Source: Macrostomum hystrix (lineage: Eukaryota; Platyhelminthes; Macrostomidae). Taken from it: 64,000 nt of DNA. The DNA lies in assembly GCA_950097015.1 (NCBI GenBank), contig CATNEN010000007.1, positions 9,239,001-9,303,000 on the forward strand. Direction: 5' to 3'. Below the pieces are notes generated by a model. It did no database searches. It saw only the letters and a list, made by a program, of their open reading frames with translations, and had not been told where the DNA came from. Shown one piece after another: positions 1 through 10,724 of this stretch. Positions within the stretch are counted from its first letter, which is position 1. Every line of letters begins with the position of its first letter. A program made the position numbers and the translations under genes.

Positions 1-41
1 CGAAAACTCCTCACATAGTGGCGGGTTGGCTATTCAATATC

Positions 42-1440
42 GGGTGCATCTTGTCTGCCCGTTCTGAGTGTCTGTCTGCCCGCTCTGAGTGTCTTGTCTG
101 CCCGCTCTGAGTGTCTTGTCTGCCCGTTCTGAGTGTCTTGTCTGCCTGTTCTGAGTGTCTTGTCGGCCTGTTCTGAGTGTCTTGTCTGTCGGTTCTGAGT
201 GTCTTGTCTGCCCGCTCTGAGTGTCTTGTCTGCCCGTTCTGAGTGTCTTGTCTGCCCGTTCTGAGTGTCTTGTCTGCCCGTTCTGAGTGTCTTGTCTGCC
301 CGTTCTGAGTGTCTTGTCTGCCCGTTCTGAGTGTCTTGTCTGTCTGTTCTGAGTGTCTTGTCTGCCCGTTCTGAGTGTCTTGTCTGTCTGTTCTGAGTGT
401 CTTGTCTGTCTGTTCTGAGTGTCTGTCTGTCTGTTGTGAGTGTCTTGTCCGCCCGTTCTCAGCGTCTTGTCTGCCCGTTCTGAGTGTCTTGTCTGCCCGT
501 TCTGAGTGTCTTGTCTGTCTGTTCTGAGTGTCTTGTCTGTCTGTTCTGCGTGGCTTGTCTGTCTGTTCTGAGTGTCTTGTCTGTCTGTTCTGAGCGTCTT
601 GTCTGCCCGTTCTGAGTGTCTTGTCTGTCTGTTCTGAGCGTCTTGTCTGCCCGTTCTGAGTGTCTTGTCTGCCCGTTCTGAGTGTCTTGTCTGCCTGTTC
701 TGAGTGTCTTGTCGGCCTGTTCTGAGTGTCTTGTCTGTCGGTTCTGAGTGTCTTGTCTGCCCGCTCTGAGTGTCTTGTCTGCCCGTTCTGAGTGTCTTGT
801 CTGCCCGTTCTGAGTGTCTTGTCTGCCCGTTCTGAGTGTCTTGTCTGCCCGTTCTGAGTGTCTTGTCTGTCTGTTCTGAGTGTCTTGTCTGCCCGTTCTG
901 AGTGTCTTGTCTGTCTGTTCTGAGTGTCTTGTCTGTCTGTTCTGAGTGTCTGTCTGTCTGTTGTGAGTGTCTTGTCCGCCCGTTCTGAGCGTCTTATCTG
1001 CCCGTTCTGAGTGTCTTGTCTGCCCGTTCTGAGTGTCTTGTCTGTCTGTTCTGAGTGTCTTGTCTGTCTGTTCTGCGTGGCTTGTCTGTCTGTTCTGAGT
1101 GTCTTGTCTGTCTGTTCTGAGCGTCTTGTCTGCCCGTTCTGAGTGTCTTGTCTGTCTGTTCTGAGCGTCTTGTCTGCCCGTTCTGAGTGTCTTGTCTGTC
1201 TGTTCTGAGTGTCTTGTCTGTCTGTTCTGGGTGGCTTGTCTGTCTGTTCTGAGTGTCTTGTCTGCCCGCTCTGAGTGTCTTGTCTGCCCGTTCTGAGTGT
1301 CCTGTCTGCCCGCTCTGAGTGTCTTGTCTGCCTGTTTTGAGTGTCTGTCTTCTGTTCTGGGTGTCTTGTCTGCCCGTTCTGAGTGTCTTGTCTACCCGTT
1401 CTGAGTGTCTGTCTTCTGTTCTGGGTGGCTTGTCTGCTGT
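42..1440. repeat. 22-bp minisatellite array (innexin intron)
   Basis: About 60 tandem copies of a 22-bp unit containing CTTGTCTGCCCGTTCTGAG, with Y-rich variants such as CTGTCTGTTCTG. Diagnostic variants recur: GTCGGCCTGTTC near 161 and near 711, and TTGTGAGTGTCTTGTCCGCC near 434 and near 961. This shows a block of 24-25 units was itself duplicated. The 482-residue open frame across it is only the repeat read on the minus strand. Confidence 0.95.
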
Positions 1441-1481
1441 TTCGGGTGCCTGTTATCACCTAGTGGAGTCTGTCCACTCAC

Positions 1482-1791
1482 ACATTTTCTTGTCCTCTCG
1501 CTGCTGATGGTTGTCCTTGGGCAGGGTGGCCTCAAGCGGCCAGTAGTACATGTTTTCAATCCAGCACAGGTTCTCAATGTACTCCATGCGGTGCGAGGAG
1601 CCAGTCTCGAAGATGGACCAGCACTGGATGGGTGTGAACAGGTACTGCTTGGAGGCCGAAATGCCCGCGAAGAAGATGAGGATCATTGGCGTGAGCATGT
1701 AGTTCAGGACGTCGATGAAGTCCTCGGCCGAGGCATACTGGCCAAAGCTCACCCGGAACTGGTTGACCTTGAGGAAGAAGTCGAAATTCAT
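1482..1791 (-). CDS. Innexin, first coding exon (gene continues off the left edge)
   Basis: This is the N-terminal part of an innexin, the four-pass membrane protein of invertebrate gap junctions. About 103 residues are visible: a cytoplasmic N-terminus, a first membrane segment (NYMLTPMILIFFAGISASK) and the start of the first extracellular loop. The family signatures are KQYLFTPIQCW followed by EYIENLCW, which supply the two loop-1 cysteines. The ATG at 1791 lies one base after an acceptor (TTTGCAG, AG at 1794-1793), so a 5' UTR intron probably precedes it. The exon most likely ends at 1482 before GTGAGT. A 22-bp minisatellite fills the start of the next intron. Downstream exons lie at coordinates below 1. 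The family call is firm; the exact donor is less certain. Confidence 0.85.
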
Positions 1792-1792
1792 C

Positions 1793-3254
1793 CTGCAAAG
1801 TGAAATTTGAGACCGATTTGAGCTTTCGTTTGAATATTAATTCAAATTCAAATTGCTTTTTTTGGTTGAGAAATTTGTGAGACAATAAACTTAGGGAGAA
1901 ACTTAGGGAGAAATCTGCTGTTAACAGCGTGGAATCAATCAACTGTCTTCTGGATCTTATAGTACGGGCGAAAATATCGGATTCCAGTCACAAATATTCT
2001 TGATCAGCTTTGCCTGAGCAAAGCTCAAAGTCGCCGCTTGATATTGCCTTTGAGTTTTGCCGCTTTCTAAAAAAGATTTATTCGCTACGGCGCTTACGGA
2101 GCTTAAATCTATATTTGTTTGAATGGTCTCTTTCTTTGTCGGCCAGCTGTTAAGGATTGAGCAAATTTTTTTGGTTGTGTTTTTAATCTATAAATTTTAT
2201 CTGGCATACGGCTCGTACACTTCAGTGACTTTGAAGAAATGTTTTGAAATTGAAATTCAGTCAATAAATTCTCCCCTTGTTAATTGAAACCCCATTCAAC
2301 AGTTTTTTTTCGGCCCTGGCTTGTGCCCAATCGCATCATAAGTAAACACGGGATGGATGAGCACCCACCCCACTCCATGTCTACCCCAGCCTAGGCTAGC
2401 ATCCAATCACAGCCTGGCAATACGAAGTATGGGCGCGCATACTTCTGCGTGAGAGAAAATACTGAATCGGACCTCAGGGAGACAATTTAGGATTTTTATA
2501 TACTATAACCCTCTTGTTATAAAGAGGAATACTCATACTACGAGCACTTTAATTGCTTATTTTTGGCAAGCCACTGATTTCCAATTGTCCCTTCCACCAA
2601 CACTGTTAAATCAGCTGTTCTGTCAGGTAGGCTTGAAACTGTGCGAAAGAAGTTTTGTCTAAAAACTGGAACTGAGCAAGGCTGCATCCCCGTCGGGGAG
2701 TTGGGGATATAGCTGCCAGTTTCCAGTGACAACAAACTTATCGCCTTCCCTTCACACTCGCCTCCATGCGTGGCAGCTCAGCAGTTGAGCTTTTTTGTCT
2801 CGGTCACGCGCCAGGCGGGCCACCGCCTCCCCGAAGAAAAATCGACGCGCTCAAATCAGTCCCGCTGCTTCGCTGCGAGAAGGAAACAGAAACTGATCCA
2901 CGGGCGATTCGGGACACGGACGGCGGCGCCTGGGATAAATTTCCCCTCTCTTTTTACTCATTCCCACTTTACTGCAGCTGAGTGTCGCCGTGGAAAATTA
3001 ATAACGATAATTAGGGAGCCGGGCTTCGTCACGAGTTCCACCCGCCCCAACCCGTAGAAGGCCGGCGGCTCGCTAAATTTGCGGGCGCAGAATAGCCTGT
3101 CCTCTTCAGTCTTCGTTAAGGCCCCATCTGCAGGGCTGGCGGAGAGGTCGCCCGTATTTGCACAGTGACGGAGCGTGAAGGCTTCGCATTGTTGACCCTG
3201 ATAGCACGAGGATTAGCAGGGAGGCTATGGCTTGCGAAACAGCAACTCATTATT
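1793..3254. other. Non-coding stretch upstream of the innexin exon
   Basis: About 1.4 kb holding the presumed 5' UTR intron or promoter side of the minus-strand innexin. I see no coding exon, tRNA or mobile element. The short open frames near 2770-3057 have no recognisable domain and are probably chance. Confidence 0.5.
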
Positions 3255-4020
3255 ACTGCGATTCTGCGAATTCCTGCTGCGATTCTAGGAATTCCAGCTG
3301 CGATTCTGGGAATTCCTGCTGCGATTCTGGGAATTCCTGCTGCGATTCTAGGAATTCCTGCTGCGATTCTGGGAATTCCTGCTGCGATTCTGCGAATTCC
3401 TGCTGCGATTCTAGGAATTCCTGCTGCGATTCTGATAAATCCTGCTGCGATTCTCGGAATTCTTGGTGCGGTTCTGATAAATCCTGCTGCGATTCTGATA
3501 AATCCTGCTGCGATTCTAAGAATTATTGGTGCGCTTCTGATAAATCCTGCTGCAATTCTAGGAATTCCTGCTGCGATTCTAGGAATTCTTGGTGCGGTTC
3601 TGATAAATCCTGCTGCGATTCTAGGAATTCCTGCTGCGATTCTCGGAATTCTAGCTGCGATCCTAGGAATTCTTGGTGCGGTTCTGATAAATCCTGCTGC
3701 GATTCTGATAAATCCTGCTGCGATTCTAGGAATTCCTGCTGCGATTCTGGGAATTCCTGCTGCGATTCTGGGAATTCCAGCTGCGATTCTAGGAATTATT
3801 AATGTGATTCTGATAAATCCTGCTGTGATTCTAGGAATTCCTGCAGCGATTCTAGGAATTCTTAATGCGATTCTGATAAATCCTGCTGCGATAATAGTCA
3901 TAATTCTAGCTGCGTTTCTAGATAACTGTGTGACGCCTGCTGCGATTCTACGTACGCTTCCTGTTCAGATTCCATGTTTGACATTTTGATTTCTATCAAG
4001 GCTTCCTGCTGCGATTCCAG
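3255..4020. repeat. 21-bp minisatellite rich in GAATTC
   Basis: About 35 copies of a 21-bp unit containing GAATTCCTGCTGCGATTCT, often with an EcoRI site. A variant with GATAAATCCTGCTGCG is interspersed. Because 21 is divisible by three and the unit lacks stops, several frames stay open on both strands; these are not genes. Copies decay after about 3800. Confidence 0.95.
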
Positions 4021-4608
4021 CTAAAACAACCGCGCCAGAAACAGAGCTCCCAATTGCACATTATTTAAAAGCCAGTCACACGGACTTTATTGCACAAACC
4101 TGCGAGCTGGAGCTTCAAATATTCCCTAATTCACGAACTCGCGGTCAAGGCAGCAGTTTCAATTGGATCGCCAATCATCCCAAGATATGAGAAATTGTGC
4201 CGAATTTATAATTCAAGGCCCCAGCTGGGTTGGCTGCAGCTGAAGATATGCAGCGCTAATTATGCCATGTCCTTGGGTGGGAGGCTGCATCGAATCCCAA
4301 TGCGGATGGCAGCTGAGCTTTTTTTGGGCGGCCGCCGCACGCAACCCGGTGGGGATCACGCCAAGCTGATCATTTTGGCATCGGGTATTCGCATTAGTAA
4401 TCTCTGATTATTATAATTAGAATTATTACGAGTAAATATTGGATTGCCCATTAATTGCTTATCCTTTGCTCATTCTCACCAAACTGAAATCAGACCTACT
4501 CAAATAAGGGTAGTTCCCCAATCCATCGTTACTGAACAGTTTGCAATCCCAACTCTCAGAAATTGGGCAGAAATCTATATTTGTTGAATTTGTTATATCT
4601 GACGAATC
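4021..4608. other. Unique spacer between two arrays
   Basis: About 0.6 kb of apparently unique sequence. A 105-codon open frame (4090-4407) shows no domain and no splice context, so I do not call it. Nothing else is visible. Confidence 0.4.
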
Positions 4609-5455
4609 CCACGTTTTTGAAATCCCATGTCTCTGAAATCCCATGTCTCTGAAATCCCATGTCTCTAAAATCCCATGTCTCTGAAATCCCATGTCTCTGA
4701 AATCCCACGTTTTTGAAATCCCATGTCTCTGAAATCCCATGTCTCTGAAATCCCATGTCTCTGAAATCTCATGTCTCTGAAATCCCACGTCTCTGAAATC
4801 CCATGTCTCTGAAATCTCATGTCTCTGAAATCCCATGTCTCTGAAATCCCATGTCTCTGAAATCTCATGTCTCTGAAATCCCATGTCTCTGAAATCCCAT
4901 GTCTCTGAAATCCCATGTCTCTGAAATCCCATGTCTCTAAAATCCCATGTCTCTGAAATCCCATGTCTCTGAAATCCCATGTCTCTGAAATCCCACGTTT
5001 TTGAAATCCCATGTCTCTGAAATCCCATGTCTCTAAAATCCCATGTCTCTGAAATCCCATGTCTCTGAAATCCCATGTCTCTGAAATCCCATGTCTCTGA
5101 AATCCCATGTCTCTGAAATCTCATGTCTCTGAAATCCCATGTTTCTGAAATCCCATGTCTCTGAAATCCCATGTCTCTGAAATCCCACGTCTCTGAAATC
5201 CCATGTCTCTGAAATCTCATGTCTCTGAAATCCCATGTCTCTGAAATCCCATGTCTCTGAAATCCCATGTCTCTGAAATCCCATGTCTCTGAAATCCCAT
5301 GTCTCTGAAATCCCATGTCGCTAAAATCCCATGTCTCTGAACTCACCTGGATGTCTCTGAAATCACATGTCTCTGAAATCCCATGTCTCTGAAATCCCAT
5401 GTCTCTTAAATCCCAGGGCTCTGAAATCCCAGGGCTCTTAAATCCCATGTCTCTG
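4609..5455. repeat. 16-bp minisatellite
   Basis: About 50 copies of ATGTCTCTGAAATCCC, with CACGTTTTTGAAATCCC and AAATCTCATG variants. The unit has no stop in any of the three minus-strand frames it cycles through, so long spurious open frames appear, the longest 329 codons. Confidence 0.95.
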
Positions 5456-6744
5456 AAATCCTAAAGTCTCAGAAATCCTAGCTCAATTCCGGCCCCAATA
5501 AATTTCAGAAAACTGGCCACAGTGCAAGCAGTCGGAACTCCTCAAAAACTTTTCTGCTTCCCACTTCAGACTGGAACTCACCTGGAAGACTCCGCTAATG
5601 GAAGCGGTCTGAAGTGAGCACAGAAATTATTTTAAAATGGACTACAATGCCAACAGCAGCAGGGGCGGCGCGCTCTTTGATTTCGTCCGGGCGAACTCAT
5701 CAGCTCGGGCTGGGCCGGGGCCAGCTCCGCTGACTTCTCATGCTACTCAGGGCAGCACTGGCGCGAAGGCGGCTCTCAAGGAAGCGAGCAAGGAGCTAGA
5801 CAAGTCTCGTCTGCGCCAACTGCTGGCTGGGGGATGTCCGCGCAGCCCGGCAGATAAATGGGTTTGCGGAGGGGCAGCGAGGGACGAGCTGGGGTGGGGG
5901 GGGAAGGGCGAGGGTAGAGGGGAGGAGGGGAGTCTGTCCCAGAGTACAGTCGGCTGGGTTGGGCTGAGGGGGGCGTGGCAGGCTGGCGGGCACTTTGGTC
6001 GATGGTATGCAGCCCATGCGACCGTAGCCGGGACGGGACACTGGGGAGAGGGTTGGCGCCTCTGGCCTCGCCCGGCAGCCACCCCAACCTCCGCCTGCCT
6101 GTGCCCGACAGCCACCCAGCAGGTCCAAGCGCGGAGGGCAGAGTCAGGAAAAAGGGAGTCTGGGTGTTGGTCTCCGTGGCCCTCTCCGTCTCACATAGCT
6201 TGCACACGTTGGAGAAAAATGCATTTTGCTCCCTACGCAATTTCTGCGGATCCCTAACAGTCCGGGGTGGAGGCACCCTCTGTGCTCATTCTTATCCCCA
6301 GGCTAGGCCTTCTTATCGCCCATGACTATTTAATGTTTAATCAGCGGAAGCAGCGATTTGGGTCGCCCGGCCCCTTATTTCTGCCTCTCTCGCGGGAGCA
6401 GCGCAAATGAAAAAGCGAATTGAATGCAATTTCGATTGTAGCAAGTTAAGAAATGGGACAATTCCTAAGTGCAAACAGGAAATTATTTTAAGCAACGGGC
6501 AATGAGGTCGCAGCTAATGGCGAGGCGAGACAAATGACACTTGCGAATGGCGACGCAAGCATTCAGGCTATCAGTGCCTTCCCTGTTGAGCAAGATGTTG
6601 CTGGGTAGAGCTGGGACAGATATTAAAATAGCGAGTGAGAGATTAGGACCTACTGGGGGATACTGGAGGAGACTGCTAGAGATTGGGGATTTATTGGGCG
6701 AGACTTGAGAAGATTGGGGGAGCCTGCAAGAAGAAATGAAGGTT
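5456..6744. other. Non-coding stretch with a G-rich segment
   Basis: About 1.3 kb. The segment 5890-6130 is unusually G-rich on the plus strand, with runs such as GGGGTGGGGGGGAAGGG. It leaves open frames on both strands, including a 206-codon frame from ATG at 5637. No domain, splice pattern or stable codon bias was seen, so I treat it as non-coding. Confidence 0.4.
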
Positions 6745-7110
6745 TGAGAGATAGGAATTGATTGGGATTGATTAGGATTGATTGGGATTGATTGAGATTG
6801 ATTGGGATTGATTAGGATTGATTGGGATTGATTAGGATTGATTGGGATTGATTAGGATTGATTGGGATTGATTGGGATTGATTAGGATTGATAGGGATTG
6901 ATTGTGATTGATTAGGATTGATTGGGATTGATTAGGATTGATTGGGATTTATTGGGATTGATAAGGATTGATTGGGATTGATTAGGATTGATTGGGATTG
7001 ATTAGGATTGATTGGGATTGATTGGGATCGATTGGGATTGATTGGAATTGATTGGGATTGACGTGGATTTAGCGTGATTGATTGGGATTGGTGTGGATTG
7101 ATTTTGGATT
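6745..7110. repeat. 10-bp minisatellite
   Basis: About 35 copies of a decamer, GATTGATTGG or GATTGATTAG, alternating irregularly. The copies degenerate after about 7020. Confidence 0.95.
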
Positions 7111-9599
7111 GATTGGCGTAGATTGGGAGAGACTGGGGAGAGAGGTCAAGGAAGGCGTTGAGGACACACCGGGACGCAGCTTTCAAAGCCATGGCAGCAG
7201 AGTGCCGCAGCCATCCAGCATCGAATCAAAGGACGGAAAGGCAAATGATTAAGCAGCAATGACCGCATATCAGCAGAAGGCGCAGAAAAGGTTGGAGACT
7301 TTGGCGCGGAGTGGCTGGCAAGAAGCAGCGGGGCAATAAAGGCATTAATATTTATCGCCGCGAATGCCAATCCGTCATTGCTCAGCTCCGCAACCGTCTG
7401 AGCCAGCTCAGGCCCCGCATGCACTTCTGAGTTATGGTTGCGGGACCCATTTCAGCCGGGTAACTTAGCCTATCCAATCCTCATCGATCAGTATTAGAGG
7501 GCCGCTGCTGCTATTGCTTCTGTTGGCTGCTTTCGGGACAAACCTCAGCCTGCAAGACTCGTGGGGCAACAAACAATGGGCCGCTGCTGCTGCTGCTGCT
7601 GCTGCTCTTAGAATGATAAGTTTCCCTGAGCCAGTTCCCAGCTATTCTCAGCTCGCTGGGCCTTTCTCCTCGGTCTATTTGCTCAGCGTTTCGGTCTGAG
7701 CAGCTGTGAGCAGCCGCAGCTGCTGAGGCAGTGAGCAAACTGCCGCAGTTCGCGCTGGGGTCTCCCAGGCCAGGAAGGAAGCTGCGGCCGAGCAGTCGAC
7801 CAGCGGCTCATTGTGTTGAAGCTGCTCTGAGCTGACAGCAGAATGATGAAGCAGAGTTTGAACAGCGAGTTTGAGGACTTGGCCTCCTAAACCCTTAGTT
7901 GCCGTGTCGTATGCTAAGGAGTTGACAGGTCAGGAGTTCGCGTTTTATCGCGGCGGACCAATTGGTGTCCTTTAACTGCGGTAGACTTTTTGTTGTGACC
8001 ACTTTATTATCTACGAAGATAAGTCACTGTAGAATGATCATTAGGTCATTAGATTTGAATAACTGGCAGATTTACCATGTGCACTACTAAAAACAATATA
8101 TGAAGAATACTTCAATATCTTTCAACTGAATATGGCTCATGGAAGAAGATTAATTCACGAAACTTATTTATAAAATTATCTATTTTGGAAGCGACTTGTA
8201 GCCCGCAAACAATGCAGATGGAATGATGGGCAGGTGATTGAAGCTGACGCACAGATGATGAGGGAGATGCGGCAGGTTGGCAGTCAGCCAGGCGCAGCGG
8301 AGTCGCAGAAATTTGCCACCGTCTGCCGTGTCAAGCGGCTCCGCGCGCCGTGACCTGTGACTGTCGAGCTGCTCCCCAGCTTTTCTGTTGCCATGGCAAC
8401 GTCAACAAGCTTGTTCACTCGATGCACTTTAACAAAGAAGATTTCATGCTTTGAACTGGTTGGAGTGATGTCTGTTAATTTTTTTAATCTAGCTTTTCAC
8501 AACTGTTGAGTCTAGTGGAGTGTGTGGCTGCTCGAATTCAAACTTAACTAGCCAGAAACTCGGTCAGTTATTCAATCTTTCATAAAATCTAAAAGGCTCT
8601 ATTTGGGTTGCCATGACAACCGGAACCCATCGGATACTCATTTAGTTGCTACCACCCGAATGTTCGCTCTCCGCTTCTTCCGCAGCGGGAAATGTTAAAT
8701 ATAAAATGGCCTGCCTCCGCTGGTCTCAAGGAAGCCATGGGGTGGGTTGGGTGCGGGCATCCAGGGCAGACACTCACACACAGCTCACACACTGCTCACA
8801 CAGGCTGATGGCTTGTGGGAACATTTTAGAAAAGTGGAAGTGGGATGAAAAGTGAGAGAGAGAGTGAAAACCAGTGAAACCTGGCGAGGCGCCAATGCAG
8901 CAGCAACAGCAGAAGCAGCAGCAGCAGCAGCAGCAGCAACAGCAGGGTACAACGGAAGAATGGGAGGAAGAGATAGGGAGCAGAGACATTGGGGTGAGCG
9001 AGTGAGAACTGAGGAAGGAGAATAGAGGAAGTGGCCACGGACCTGGAGTATAGCGATGGGGCTGGCAGGTGGAACCTCGAGATGGGATTTGAGTCCATTT
9101 TCACCTCGATAGGAAACAAAGGGGAGCCAATAGAGAGATAGGATGACGGGTATGGGCGAAGCAAAAAAGTCCGTGGGGAAACGCCTCAAGATTATTATCC
9201 TCTTCTTCGTGCCTTCCTCCCTGGAGGCCAGCGGCGGCATCCGCTCCCCCCAACAGCCCCGACTGCGGGGGAGTCACCTGCCAAGGGAGCGAGCGTGAGC
9301 AGGGAATGATGGCCTTCTTAATCCCACTCTCTGAACACTCGAATCCTCATTCCCAATTTTTTTACTCTCGCTCACTCTCGCTTCACCTACCGCGCCGCGG
9401 GGTCGTGGCCCGCTCGAGATGCCCGTGTCACGAAATCGAAATCGAGGATTTTTGCCGGCAGCTTCAACTGTGGCGGGTGTGTGTGTGTGTGTGGGTGGGT
9501 TTGTACGAGCAGTGTCCTGTCAGGTCTGCATTATGCTAGGAAGGTACGACAACTTTCAAAGAGTGGAGAATTTACTACAAACTAGGAAGATAGGATGGG
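7111..9599. other. Non-coding stretch with trinucleotide runs
   Basis: About 2.5 kb with no gene recognised. It contains a short CTG run near 7583-7603, a CAG/CAA-rich run near 8893-8945 and a GT run near 9476-9492. Open frames are short or follow the trinucleotide runs. Confidence 0.5.
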
Positions 9600-9968
9600 T
9601 TGATATGGGATTCAATTGAGATGGGATAAATCGAGATGGGATCAATCGATAAATCGAGATGGGATCAATCGATAAATCGAGATGGGATCAATCGATAAAT
9701 CGAGATGGGATCAATCGATAAATCGAGATGGGATCAATCGATAAATCGAGATGGGATCAATCGAGAAATCGAAATGGGATCAAGATGGGATCAATCGAGA
9801 TGGGATGAGTCGAGATGGGATCAGTCAGGATGGGATCAGTCGCATTGGGATCAGTCGAGATGGGATCAGTCGAGATGGGATCAGTCGAGATGGGATCAGT
9901 CGAGATGGGATCAGTCGAGATGGGATAAATCGAGATAGGATCAATTGAGATCGGATAAATCGAGATAA
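9600..9968. repeat. Compound minisatellite, 23-bp then 15-bp units
   Basis: The left half repeats a 23-bp unit containing GAGATGGGATCAATCGATAA. The right half repeats a 15-bp unit, GTCGAGATGGGATCA. The two units share GAGATGGGATCA, so one probably derives from the other. Confidence 0.93.
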
Positions 9969-10724
9969 TATATGTAGTTGTGGGATAAGACGCAAGGAAA
10001 ACAGCGAAAACGGAAAGTTTGAGTTCTCTACGGCCAATTGAGATGGTACGATTGGGAATTCACACCTGTCAGCTCGGGCATTCATGCACGGTCGCTAGCC
10101 TCGGCCCGCACCCTGCAATCTGGGAGCTGGGCAGCGGACCATCCGTCTTGGATTTCGCTGCTTCTCAGCCGGCCCTCACACCGAGTTAACTGAGCAAACA
10201 GAAGGGAAGCGGCGGGTTTGTGAGGGGAAGCCTGAGCAGTGTGAGTGAGCAGTGAGCATGTTAGGCCCCCCATCGTCAGACCTGTTGGCGGAAGCGGCAG
10301 CGCCCAGAATCCTGAGCTGATGAAGGAAACCTGGGCGGGCCTGGGGGTGGGTAGGCCCGGAGTCCGCGGAAATTCAGGTGAAATAATAGCCGCATCGCTT
10401 TCTAGTTTTCGTAGAAAAGAACAGGAAGCTGCGGCTCCAATCTCATTTGCTCCACTGGAGCGCCCCTCACGACTGCCTTCTCGCATTGCCCTCCCTGCCT
10501 GAGCCGATCGAATGAAAAACTCCCCCGGCTAAAATTCATCCCCATTTGTCTGCCGCCATGGACTGTTTCTATTTTGAAATTAGTTTTTTAGAATTGCTGA
10601 TAAACTAATCACTGACTGACGTTTCCCCGACCTGATGTCACGGGACACAGCATCCGCACTGCCTCACCGCGCTTACCCGGCCTGCACTTTTAATACATTT
10701 AGACTTGAGAAACTGGGTAGAAAA
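9969..10724. other. Unique spacer, no gene seen
   Basis: About 0.75 kb. Overlapping open frames on both strands (10082-10502) show no domain. No promoter or RNA gene was recognised. Confidence 0.4.

Noticed and set aside
11-1459. 482-codon minus-strand open frame
   Set aside because: It is the 22-bp minisatellite translated; low-complexity Thr/Asp/Gln/Arg repetition with no gene structure.
3116-3989. Open frames on both strands over the GAATTC array
   Set aside because: The 21-bp unit is divisible by three and stop-free, so the frames are artefacts of the repeat.
5637-6257. 206-codon open frame from an ATG
   Set aside because: G-rich sequence that is also open on the minus strand; no domain, no splice context and no sign of selection.
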